DNA of 8,137 nt from Pseudomonadota bacterium (GTDB taxonomy: Bacteria > Pseudomonadota > Alphaproteobacteria > Micropepsales > Micropepsaceae), in NCBI GenBank assembly GCA_023427355.1, contig JAEZBK010000056.1, positions 1-8,137 of the forward strand. The letters run 5' to 3'. The notes under the pieces are model-generated. The model saw nothing but the letters and a program-made list of their open reading frames with translations. It had not been told where the DNA came from and ran no database searches. Position numbers and translations under genes: made by a program. Below, piece by piece: positions 1-5,884 of this stretch; position 1 is the first letter of the stretch, and each line of letters begins with the position of its first letter.

Positions 1-4
1 TCAT
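1..4 (-). CDS. Start of a divergent gene that leaves the window on the left
   Basis: Only the start codon is inside the window: an ATG reads leftward from base 4 to base 2. It is preceded on the minus strand by GGGAG (bases 15-11) with a 6-base spacer, which is a good Shine-Dalgarno arrangement. The product cannot be named. The gap to the flippase gene would then be a divergent regulatory region of about 230 bases. The A at base 1 makes the sequence ATGA, the same overlap signature used at every other gene junction in this window. An open frame of 92 codons (279 to 1, minus) ends exactly in this ATGA, so a coupled upstream gene is possible but not favoured. Confidence 0.4.
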
Positions 5-68
5 GATGGTCTCCCGTTCTCGATGACGGCGAGGATGGGCGATGCGCCGGGGCGGATAAATTCGGATG

Positions 69-90
69 ATCCCGTACGGGAAATCCCGTA
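69..90. promoter_or_regulatory. Operator-like repeat in the left divergent gap
   Basis: A perfect 12-base palindrome, TCCCGTACGGGA, lies at 70-81. Its left arm recurs as a direct repeat: ATCCCGTA occurs at 69-76 and again at 83-90, 14 bases apart. This gives three copies of one half-site (two direct, one inverted) within 22 bases of non-coding DNA between the presumed leftward start and the flippase gene. Such clusters of half-sites are typical of repressor or activator binding sites. No regulator can be named. The symmetry is directly seen; the function is inferred. Confidence 0.35.
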
Positions 91-235
91 AGGCCCGCGA
101 CCCGCGCAAAACAGGGTAAAGCAAACCTTGACGGCCCCATCGCCGCGCCGGGTTCGCAAGCTTTCCTTAGCGACATGTTTCCTACACTTGCCCGCAAGCC
201 GGGCCGTGGGGGCCTGCGCCAAAGCCGGACTTCGC

Positions 236-1522
236 ATGTCTTCCGCCGCCGCCATGCGCGCCAGGATTGCCGACAGCATTCTCGCCCCGGGCCTGCGCCG
301 GACGTTGGAGAATTACTGCAAGCTGATGGCCGGCACCTCGGCGCGGCTGGCGCTGCAGGCACTTTATTTCTTCATCCTGGCCAACACCCTCAGCCTGGCC
401 GACATGGGCATCTTCGCCTCGGTCTCGGCCGCGGGCATGATCCTGGCCAGCTTTTCCGGCCTGGGCTTCGGCGGCCTGGCCTTCCGCGCCGCAGCGGGGC
501 GCCCGCGCCTGCTGGGCCAGTATCTGGGCCTGTTCTATGGCAGTCTTCTGATCAGCACGCCGCTGGGCCTTCTGGTGGCGCTGCCGGTCTATCACCTGCT
601 GTTCGCCGATGTGATCGCGCTGCCGGTATTCCTCATTCTGCTGTTCGTTGAAATCGCCTTGTGGCGGCCCATCGAGGTACTCTTCGCCATCCAGAACGGG
701 ATGGGGCGTTTCTCGGTGGCGGCGCTCGCCATCACCCTGGGCTCGGGCCTGCGGGCGCTGGGCGCGGTGGCCTTCCTGCTGTCGGGCGGGGGCGATGTGG
801 CGCAATGGACCGGTTTCTACGCCGCCGCCAACCTGGCTGCGCTGCTGCTGGTGCTGGCGGCGATGCGGCCCCCGGTGCGGCCGCGCTGGCGCACCCGCCT
901 GTTCGTCACGCGCCTGCGCGACGGCGTCATGTTCACCCTGTCCTATTGCGCGCTGATGGCGCAGGGACACATCGACAAGCTCATTGTCCTGTCGCTGGCC
1001 GATGCGCGTTTCGCCGGCATCTATGCGATTTCCAGCCGCATCCTGGATTTCACGGCGCTGCCCTTCCGCTCCTTCTACACGCTCTACACCCGCAAGCTCT
1101 TCGGCGAGGGCAAGCGGATCCACAATGCCCTGCGCCGCACGCTCACGCTGGAAGGCATGATCCTGCTGCTGTCGCTGCTGGGCTTTGCGGGCCTGGCGCT
1201 GCTGCTATGGCGCTGGCCGCACCTGCTGGGCGAGAACATCGCGGTTGCGGCCCACCTGTTCCTGGCCATGCTCATGGTCCCGGCCTTCCGCAACCTGATG
1301 GAGTTCCACGCCGAGCTCTTCTTCGTCTATGGCCGCATGACCGCCCGCGCCGTCATCGCCATCGCGCTGGTGGCGCTCAATGCCGCCGCGCTGGCGCTGC
1401 TGCTGGCCATGACGGGCGACACCGTCACCATCGGCCTGTGGCTCAACGCCGTCTATGGCGGGCTTTACCTGCTGTCCGCCGCCGCCCTCTACCGCTTTGT
1501 CACCGGGAGCAACCGCCCATGA
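236..1522 (+). CDS. Wzx-type polysaccharide flippase (oligosaccharide translocase)
   Basis: Integral inner-membrane protein of 428 residues, the usual size for Wzx/MATE-fold polysaccharide translocases, which move undecaprenyl-linked repeat units to the periplasmic face. About 12 hydrophobic segments run almost end to end. They are interrupted by short basic loops, for example the Arg-rich stretch around PPVRPRWRTRL in mid-protein and the KLFGEGKRIHNALRR loop. The mid-protein helix with HIDKLIV (D247, K248) followed by FAGIYAISSRIL resembles the conserved G-x-Y...R segment of Wzx proteins. The frame stays open back to a TTG at 128, but those 36 codons look non-membrane and poorly coding, so the ATG at 236 was chosen. 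ATG 254 is an alternative, and the ribosome site is weak for both. A weak promoter-like TACACT lies at 183-188. The gene overlaps the deacetylase by ATGA, so the two are probably co-translated. The exact glycan is unknown. Confidence 0.8.
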   Translation: MSSAAAMRARIADSILAPGLRRTLENYCKLMAGTSARLALQALYFFILANTLSLADMGIFASVSAAGMILASFSGLGFGGLAFRAAAGRPRLLGQYLGLFYGSLLISTPLGLLVALPVYHLLFADVIALPVFLILLFVEIALWRPIEVLFAIQNGMGRFSVAALAITLGSGLRALGAVAFLLSGGGDVAQWTGFYAAANLAALLLVLAAMRPPVRPRWRTRLFVTRLRDGVMFTLSYCALMAQGHIDKLIVLSLADARFAGIYAISSRILDFTALPFRSFYTLYTRKLFGEGKRIHNALRRTLTLEGMILLLSLLGFAGLALLLWRWPHLLGENIAVAAHLFLAMLMVPAFRNLMEFHAELFFVYGRMTARAVIAIALVALNAAALALLLAMTGDTVTIGLWLNAVYGGLYLLSAAALYRFVTGSNRP

Positions 1523-2346
1523 ACGCCCTGATCCGCAAGCAGCCGCCGCCCGACGATGCCCATCCGCAGGTCAGTCTTCTGTCGCGCCTGCGGCACCGCA
1601 TGGCGGCGCACCTGCCGGTCGCGCCCTTCAACGCCACCTCCGATGTCCCGGCGGTGAGCTTTACCTTCGACGATGTCCCGGTCAGCGCCGCCACCGAAGG
1701 CGCGCGCCTGATGGAAGAGGCGGGGGCGCGCGGCACCTACTATGTGGCGGGCGGCCTGATGGGCCAGCAGGACGATCACTGGCAGGTCATGAATGCCGAT
1801 GGCGTGGTGGACCTGCACGCCCGCGGCCATGAAATCGGCTGCCACAGCCATGGCCACAAGCGCGCCGACGAGATCAGCGTCGCCGAATTCGCCGATGACC
1901 TGGCGCGCAACCATGCGCTGCTCAAGGCGGTGGAGCCCTCCCTGCCGTTGGAGAATTTCGCCTACCCTTACGGCTATGCCAACATGGCCTGGAAGCGCTG
2001 CCTGAAGAACCGCTTCACCTCCAGCCGCAGCATCCGTCCGCGCATCAATCATGGCGCCACCGATGCGCATTACCTTTATTCCCTGCCGCTGGTGAATCGC
2101 GAGATCACCGAAGGCCAGATCGACCGCGCCTTCGAGGAAACCGCCCGGCGCAAGGGCTGGCTGATATTCTATTCCCATGACGTCGCGGTGGGCCCCAGCG
2201 ATTATGGCTGCAGCCCGCGGCTGCTGCGCCATGCGCTGAAGGCGGCGCAGGGTTTTGGCGTGAAGGTCGAGACGGTGAAGGCGGCCATGACGCGCATCGG
2301 CGCCCAGGTGAGTGCCGCCTGGATCGTGGCGCTGCCGATTATCTAA
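1519..2346 (+). CDS. NodB-type polysaccharide deacetylase
   Basis: A 275-residue carbohydrate esterase family 4 enzyme, expected to hydrolyse N- or O-acetyl groups from a saccharide using a divalent metal. Motif 1 is TFDD at 49-52, with D51 as likely base and D52 as metal ligand. Motif 2 is HSHGH, with H109 and H113 as metal ligands, after the typical GHEIG lead-in. Motif 3 is FAYPYG at 147-152. The late catalytic His lies in FYSHD (H220). All key residues are present, so it should be active. The N-terminus is charged and Pro-rich, with neither signal peptide nor membrane helix, so it probably acts in the cytoplasm, as NodB does. Its ATG overlaps the flippase stop (ATGA), with GGGAG at 1504-1508 as ribosome site. 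The context suggests deacetylation of a lipid-linked or nascent glycan before export. The substrate is not deducible. Confidence 0.88.
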   Translation: MNALIRKQPPPDDAHPQVSLLSRLRHRMAAHLPVAPFNATSDVPAVSFTFDDVPVSAATEGARLMEEAGARGTYYVAGGLMGQQDDHWQVMNADGVVDLHARGHEIGCHSHGHKRADEISVAEFADDLARNHALLKAVEPSLPLENFAYPYGYANMAWKRCLKNRFTSSRSIRPRINHGATDAHYLYSLPLVNREITEGQIDRAFEETARRKGWLIFYSHDVAVGPSDYGCSPRLLRHALKAAQGFGVKVETVKAAMTRIGAQVSAAWIVALPII

Positions 2347-2366
2347 ACCCCTCCGCCCTTGGCTGG

Positions 2367-2394
2367 CGGCACGCGCCGATGCGGCGCGTTGCCG
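2367..2394. terminator. Hairpin between convergent genes, possible bidirectional terminator
   Basis: A perfect 7-base stem (ACGCGCC at 2371-2377, GGCGCGT at 2383-2389) closes a 5-base loop. It is extended by CGGC (2367-2370) pairing with GCCG (2391-2394) across one bulged T. The stem sits in the 63-base gap between the stop codons of the deacetylase (plus) and the acyltransferase (minus), where a shared terminator is expected. Neither side has a T-run, so the classical intrinsic signal is incomplete. It may instead act as a 3'-end stabiliser or a weak terminator. Confidence 0.4.
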
Positions 2395-2409
2395 GTGCTG
2401 CCTGGGAGA

Positions 2410-3552
2410 TCAGAATTCTTCCCGGCTGGGCGGCTTGCCCATCAGGCGGCGCAAGGTGGCGTGCGCTGCCGGGTGCCTGCGCAGCATGGCAGCGCCCTGT
2501 GCCCGCAGCAGCGCCAGCCGGCCAAGCGCCGATCCGGCCTGCACGATGTCGTAGAGCGGCGTGCGCACCGGCCCGAAGCGCCGCTTGTAGGGATAATTGC
2601 CCACGCTGAAGTCGAAGCGGCGATAGCCCTCCTCGTGCATCTGCATCAGGGTGCGGTGGATCAAAAGCCGCCCCGGCGACACGCGCTTCCAGTCGCCTTG
2701 CGCATGCACCAGCCGGATCATCAGGTAGGTCTGCCCGTCGCGCACGCCCAGGAGCGCCGCCACCATCTCCTCGCCCGCCATCAGCGCCGTCAGGCAGGCA
2801 TAGCCGCTGCCCAGGCCCTGCCGCAGCAGGCGGCGCTGGAAATCCGCCGTCACCGGCGCATCCATGCCATACACTTCGCCCAACTGGCCGATGCGGTCCT
2901 TCTGTACCTGCTCAATGCGCTCCAGCATCGCCAGCGCTTCATCGGTGTCGGTGATGCGGCGATAGCAGGTGCCTTCCACGCGGCTGAAGACGCGCCAGGA
3001 CCGTTCCAGCTCCTTGCGCACTTCCTTTTCCAGCCCATGGTGGAAGGACTCCCAGTCCTTCGTCAGCAACAGGTTGCCATTCACCGCCGATTTCAGGCCC
3101 GGCCGCGCCAGCAGCAACGGATTGTCCCGTGTGCCGATGGTGCCGGGCATCTTGGTCAGCTTCAGCAGGTCGTGCGGCGGCAACGCCGCCACCAAGGACG
3201 CAAAGGCGCGCCCAGCGGCCCGCGCCGTCGCGGGCGCCGCGGGCCCCAGCAGCGGGCCATTGAAATCCGTCATGTTCAGGTCGGCGAACTCGATCCGGCG
3301 CAACCGTCCCTTGCGCAACAGCAAGGGCAGGCGAAAGGCGAGCCGGCCTGCTTCGTCCGTGACCTCTGCCACCAGCGCGGTGGCATCGGCCTGGTGCGCC
3401 GCCACCGCTTCATAAAAAGGCGTCAGCCATGCCGCGCGCTGGAAAACCGTGGCCGCGCCGGGCGCGGGCTGCCAGTCTTCGGCGCGATACCCCACCAGCC
3501 GGGCGGCAAAGCCCGGTGCGGCCAGGGGCGTGATCTTTTCCGCCAGGCTCAT
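2410..3552 (-). CDS. CelD/BcsL-type N-acyltransferase (GNAT fold, Acetyltransf_6)
   Basis: A soluble 380-residue protein of the Acetyltransf_6 group (relatives: CelD, BcsL, FemAB-like proteins), which transfer acyl groups to amines in envelope or polysaccharide biosynthesis. The N-terminal half begins with the family-like FQRAAWLTPFYEAV at 37-50. The C-terminal GNAT domain starts near W167 with a basic, charged helix (K176, R179, K180, R184). It continues with a YLMIRLVHA strand, then a helix beginning SPGRLLIHR. It ends in DFSVGNYPYKRRFG (314-327), the DFS..G...YK hallmark of the family. There is no signal peptide or membrane segment. Its ATG overlaps the stop of the upstream oxygenase gene (ATGA), which implies translational coupling. 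The region before the ATG is only weakly Shine-Dalgarno-like (GGCGGA abutting the start). Acyl donor and acceptor cannot be read from sequence; a sugar amine freed by the neighbouring deacetylase is a speculative acceptor. Confidence 0.85.
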   Translation of the reverse strand: MSLAEKITPLAAPGFAARLVGYRAEDWQPAPGAATVFQRAAWLTPFYEAVAAHQADATALVAEVTDEAGRLAFRLPLLLRKGRLRRIEFADLNMTDFNGPLLGPAAPATARAAGRAFASLVAALPPHDLLKLTKMPGTIGTRDNPLLLARPGLKSAVNGNLLLTKDWESFHHGLEKEVRKELERSWRVFSRVEGTCYRRITDTDEALAMLERIEQVQKDRIGQLGEVYGMDAPVTADFQRRLLRQGLGSGYACLTALMAGEEMVAALLGVRDGQTYLMIRLVHAQGDWKRVSPGRLLIHRTLMQMHEEGYRRFDFSVGNYPYKRRFGPVRTPLYDIVQAGSALGRLALLRAQGAAMLRRHPAAHATLRRLMGKPPSREEF

Positions 3553-4469
3553 TCCGCCGCGATCCTGTCCTGCGCCTGTGGCGGTGTCAGGGCGAACTCG
3601 ACGGCGCGGCGGCGCGCACGCGCCTGCTGCACCCAGGCGCCGTCGCGCAACAGCTTCTGCAGCGCGGCCTTGGCATAGAATCCCGCCCCCTCGATGCGGC
3701 GGCTGCGCGGCGCGATGCCGAAGCGATGGCGCAACAGCCCGTTGGCCAGGTGCAGGATCTCGCGCCTGCGGCTTTCCTGCGTGCTGAACGAGACGGTCAT
3801 CGAGATGTTGACGCCTTCCAGGTTCTCCACCCGGTGCGGCGCATTCAGCGGCCAGGACAGCATCTGTCCCGGCGCAAGATCGAAGATGCGCGCATGGCCG
3901 TCATACCAGCGCGCATAGGGCATATCCACTTCCACATCGAACAGCGCGATGTCTTCCAGTTGCTCCGCGGTGATGAAGGGCGCGCTGTTGGGATAGAGAT
4001 AGACGCGCTTGCGGCCAGCGATCTGCCACAGCATCTGCCCCGGCAGGTCCGCGTGATAATAGACCTGCGCCGTGGGCGAGGAGATCAAGATGCCGCTCTG
4101 CCATTTGCGGGCGGCGAAATCCGGCATCGCGGCCTTCAGTTCGGCGAAGATGCCGTCCAGCAGCGCGCCATGGCGTCCGTCCACGCCCGAGACATTGCGC
4201 AGGTTCAACCACAGCCGCCCGGCTGCGATCGCGTCCAGCACCGCCTCACCCGGCGCGCCGCCAAGATCGCCCTCGCGCCAGCTCTTGTTCTCCGCCGCAC
4301 CGCCCATGGCGATCAGCGCATAATGCTCGCGCGGGTATGTCTCGATCAGCCGCGCCAGCGCCGCGCGCGAGAACAGCGGGTTCGCATGCAGGCCATGGCC
4401 CAGCGCCAGGGGCTGCTGCCCGAACAGCAGCCGCGCGGGTTCGTCCAGTCCATGAAGAATGCCGGTCAT
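3549..4469 (-). CDS. Cupin-8/JmjC-like Fe(II)/2-oxoglutarate oxygenase
   Basis: A 306-residue protein with a double-stranded beta-helix core. The iron triad is visible: H139-A-D141 in YYHADLPGQM, and a distal H212 in WPLNAPHRVEN. K154, in the GRKRVYLYP strand, lies 15 residues after the first His, the spacing of the 2-oxoglutarate-binding Lys in the human asparaginyl hydroxylase FIH (H199, K214, from memory). The protein is therefore likely a true oxygenase, hydroxylating a protein, amino acid, lipid or sugar, rather than a structural cupin. Helical N- and C-terminal extensions (1-120, 230-306) surround the core; the C-terminal tail is Arg-rich. It is the first gene of a two-gene operon with the acyltransferase. 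The start at base 4469 is the only Met before residue 55. Its leader ends in GGCGGA abutting ATG, as in the downstream gene. The family is clear; the substrate is unknown. Confidence 0.78.
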   Translation of the reverse strand: MTGILHGLDEPARLLFGQQPLALGHGLHANPLFSRAALARLIETYPREHYALIAMGGAAENKSWREGDLGGAPGEAVLDAIAAGRLWLNLRNVSGVDGRHGALLDGIFAELKAAMPDFAARKWQSGILISSPTAQVYYHADLPGQMLWQIAGRKRVYLYPNSAPFITAEQLEDIALFDVEVDMPYARWYDGHARIFDLAPGQMLSWPLNAPHRVENLEGVNISMTVSFSTQESRRREILHLANGLLRHRFGIAPRSRRIEGAGFYAKAALQKLLRDGAWVQQARARRRAVEFALTPPQAQDRIAAE

Positions 4470-4525
4470 TCCGCCAGGGTGGCACGCGGCGCCTTAACGC
4501 CCGGTTCAGGCCTGGGGCGGCCTGC

Positions 4526-4540
4526 GTGCCGTTCCGGCAC
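4526..4540. promoter_or_regulatory. 15-base inverted repeat upstream of the dehydrogenase promoter
   Basis: GTGCCG and CGGCAC flank a 3-base centre (TTC), giving a 15-base near-palindrome with perfect 6-base arms. It lies in the gap between the divergent oxygenase and dehydrogenase genes, 6 bases upstream of a -35-like TTGGCG. The position suits an activator or repressor site governing the dehydrogenase gene. The symmetry is seen directly; binding is inferred. GC-rich DNA yields such repeats by chance fairly often. Confidence 0.3.
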
Positions 4541-4546
4541 AGATGC

Positions 4547-4575
4547 TTGGCGGGCCGCACGCCATCGGGCATAAA
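4547..4575 (+). promoter_or_regulatory. Sigma-70-like promoter of the hydroxy-acid dehydrogenase gene
   Basis: TTGGCG (4547-4552) and CATAAA (4570-4575) are separated by 17 bases, and each matches four of six consensus positions. CATAAA is the only A/T run in this stretch. Seven bases after the -10 box is A4582, the first base of the chosen ATG, so transcription could begin on the start codon itself. Confidence 0.4.
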
Positions 4576-4581
4576 ACGCCC

Positions 4582-5754
4582 ATGCCCGCCATGGACAGTC
4601 CTGCCATCGTCAATGTCGCCGACCTGCGCGCGGCCGCCTGCCGCCGCCTGCCGCGCGCCGTGTTCGACTATCTGGAAGGCACCGCCGATGACGGCGTCAC
4701 CGGCCGCGACAACATCGCGGCCTTCTGCGATATCGCCTTCCGTCCGCGCCAGGCCATCACGGTCGCGCCCGATCCCTCCACCACCGTGCTGGGGGTGAGG
4801 CTGGGGCTGCCTCTGCTGCTGTCGCCCATCGGCTATTGCCGCCTGCTGCATCCGGCGGGCGATCCGGCGGTCGCGCGCGCGGCGCGGCGCGCCGACACCG
4901 GCTATATCCTGGCCACCGGCGCAGGCTATGGCCTGGATGACGTCGCCCCGCACAATGACCGTCTGTTCTTCCAGGTCTACCAGATGGGCGGGCGCGCCGC
5001 CGCCGAACGCGCCCTGGCGCGCGCGAAGGCGCTGGGCGTGAAAGCCATCTTCGTCACCGTGGATACGCCCGTCAGCGGCAACCGCGAGCGCGATCCGAAG
5101 AACGGCATGGCCGCCCTGATGGGGCCGCGCCTTCTGCCCAAGCTGCGCTATGCGCCCGAAGTCATGGCGCATCCGCGCTGGCTGCTGCGCTTCCTGCTGG
5201 ATGGCGGGGTGCCGTCCATGCCCAATGTCACCGATGAAGCAGGCCGTCCGCTGCCCGCGCCCGATGTGGCCGGTGCGCTGGCGAAAGCCAATATCTGCTG
5301 GACCGATCTTTCCTGGATCCGCAAGGCCTGGGACGGACCCATCGTGGTCAAGGGCATCCTGCGTCCCGACGATGCGATCCGCGCGGTGAACGAAGGCGCC
5401 GACGGCATCGTCGTGTCCAACCATGGCGGCCGCCAGCTCGACACGGTGGCGGCGTCCCTGCGCGCCCTGCCGCCCATCGCGCAGGCGGTGAAGGGCAAGA
5501 CCGCCATCTTCATGGATGGCGGCATCCGCGGTGGCAGCGATATCGCCAAGGCGATCTGCCTGGGCGCCGATGCGGTGCTGGTGGCGCGGGCCTATGCCTA
5601 TGGCCTGGCGGCGGGTGGCGAAGCGGGCGTGGACAAGGCGCTGGGCATCCTGCGCGCCGACCTCTTGCGCACGATGAAATTGCTGGGGGCCTGCAACATT
5701 GCGGCGCTGAACCGTGATCTGGTCGCCGCCCCGCCGCATTTCGAAGTGTGTTGA
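4582..5754 (+). CDS. FMN-dependent 2-hydroxy-acid dehydrogenase (LldD / mandelate dehydrogenase family)
   Basis: A 390-residue member of the FMN-dependent alpha-hydroxy-acid dehydrogenase family, oxidising an L-2-hydroxy acid to the 2-oxo acid. The full catalytic set is present: Y30 in FDYLEG, Q131 and Y133 in FFQVYQ, T159/D161/R168 in TVDTPVSGNRERD, K257 in VVKG, and H281/R284 in SNHGGRQ. The C-terminal half carries the FMN-phosphate loops (MDGGIRGGSD). G84 in SPIG occupies the position that is Gly in LldD and mandelate dehydrogenase but Ala in glycolate and lactate oxidases, which favours a respiratory dehydrogenase. Residues 176-245 form the variable loop, with a hydrophobic WLLRFLL, consistent with membrane association. 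Substrate (lactate, mandelate-like or another) is unresolved. The frame is open from ATG 4543, but homology begins near residue 8 of the chosen start; ATG 4591 is the alternative. No Shine-Dalgarno is seen before either ATG. No clear terminator hairpin follows the gene. Confidence 0.88.
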   Translation: MPAMDSPAIVNVADLRAAACRRLPRAVFDYLEGTADDGVTGRDNIAAFCDIAFRPRQAITVAPDPSTTVLGVRLGLPLLLSPIGYCRLLHPAGDPAVARAARRADTGYILATGAGYGLDDVAPHNDRLFFQVYQMGGRAAAERALARAKALGVKAIFVTVDTPVSGNRERDPKNGMAALMGPRLLPKLRYAPEVMAHPRWLLRFLLDGGVPSMPNVTDEAGRPLPAPDVAGALAKANICWTDLSWIRKAWDGPIVVKGILRPDDAIRAVNEGADGIVVSNHGGRQLDTVAASLRALPPIAQAVKGKTAIFMDGGIRGGSDIAKAICLGADAVLVARAYAYGLAAGGEAGVDKALGILRADLLRTMKLLGACNIAALNRDLVAAPPHFEVC

Positions 5755-5820
5755 GAGTGTAAGAAATCCGGGAAATTCGCGACGCTCACGATAGCTTGCG
5801 GATTATTCCGATTTATTCGC

Positions 5821-5849
5821 TTGGCAGGCCCCGGGTCAGTCACTAGATC
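5821..5849 (+). promoter_or_regulatory. Possible promoter of the MacAB-type export operon
   Basis: TTGGCA (5821-5826, five of six matches to the -35 consensus) is followed after 17 bases by TAGATC (5844-5849, three of six). The site lies in the 130-base gap between the dehydrogenase and the adaptor gene, just downstream of an A/T-rich patch with two near-identical units, GATTATTC (5801) and GATTTATTC (5810). It would leave a leader of about 30 bases containing the ribosome site AGGGG (5870-5874). Confidence 0.3.
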
Positions 5850-5884
5850 AGGACGGGGCTGATTTCCATAGGGGCGTGCCTGTC

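Noticed and set aside
128..235. TTG-started 36-residue extension of the flippase
   Set aside because: A TTG start without a ribosome site, and a non-membrane, basic extension unlike flippase N-termini; TTGACG at 128-133 resembles a -35 box but no -10 box follows at suitable spacing.
182..1123. 313-codon minus-strand open frame opposite the flippase gene
   Set aside because: Gln/Arg/Gly/His-rich antisense shadow of a membrane protein gene.
661..1518. Upstream extension of the deacetylase reading frame, giving a 561-residue protein
   Set aside because: The extra 286 residues are an out-of-frame reading of the flippase; the family match begins after ATG 1519, which has a ribosome site and an ATGA overlap.
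2359..3678. 439-codon plus-strand open frame over the acyltransferase gene
   Set aside because: Composition is Arg/Gln/His-rich without any fold signature, and the minus strand carries a convincing acyltransferase.
4543..4581. Longer start for the dehydrogenase
   Set aside because: The 13 extra residues precede the family's N-terminus, have no ribosome site, and overlap the likely promoter.
4246..5739. Long 497-codon minus-strand open frame opposite the dehydrogenase gene
   Set aside because: Low-complexity His/Arg/Gln/Gly-rich translation with no domain, typical of antisense frames in GC-rich DNA; the plus strand encodes an intact FMN enzyme and the 3' part overlaps the oxygenase gene.
5755..5820. 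Terminator after the dehydrogenase gene
   Set aside because: I looked for a GC-rich stem followed by T residues and found only short, imperfect pairings; termination here may be Rho-dependent or the operons may be partly co-transcribed.
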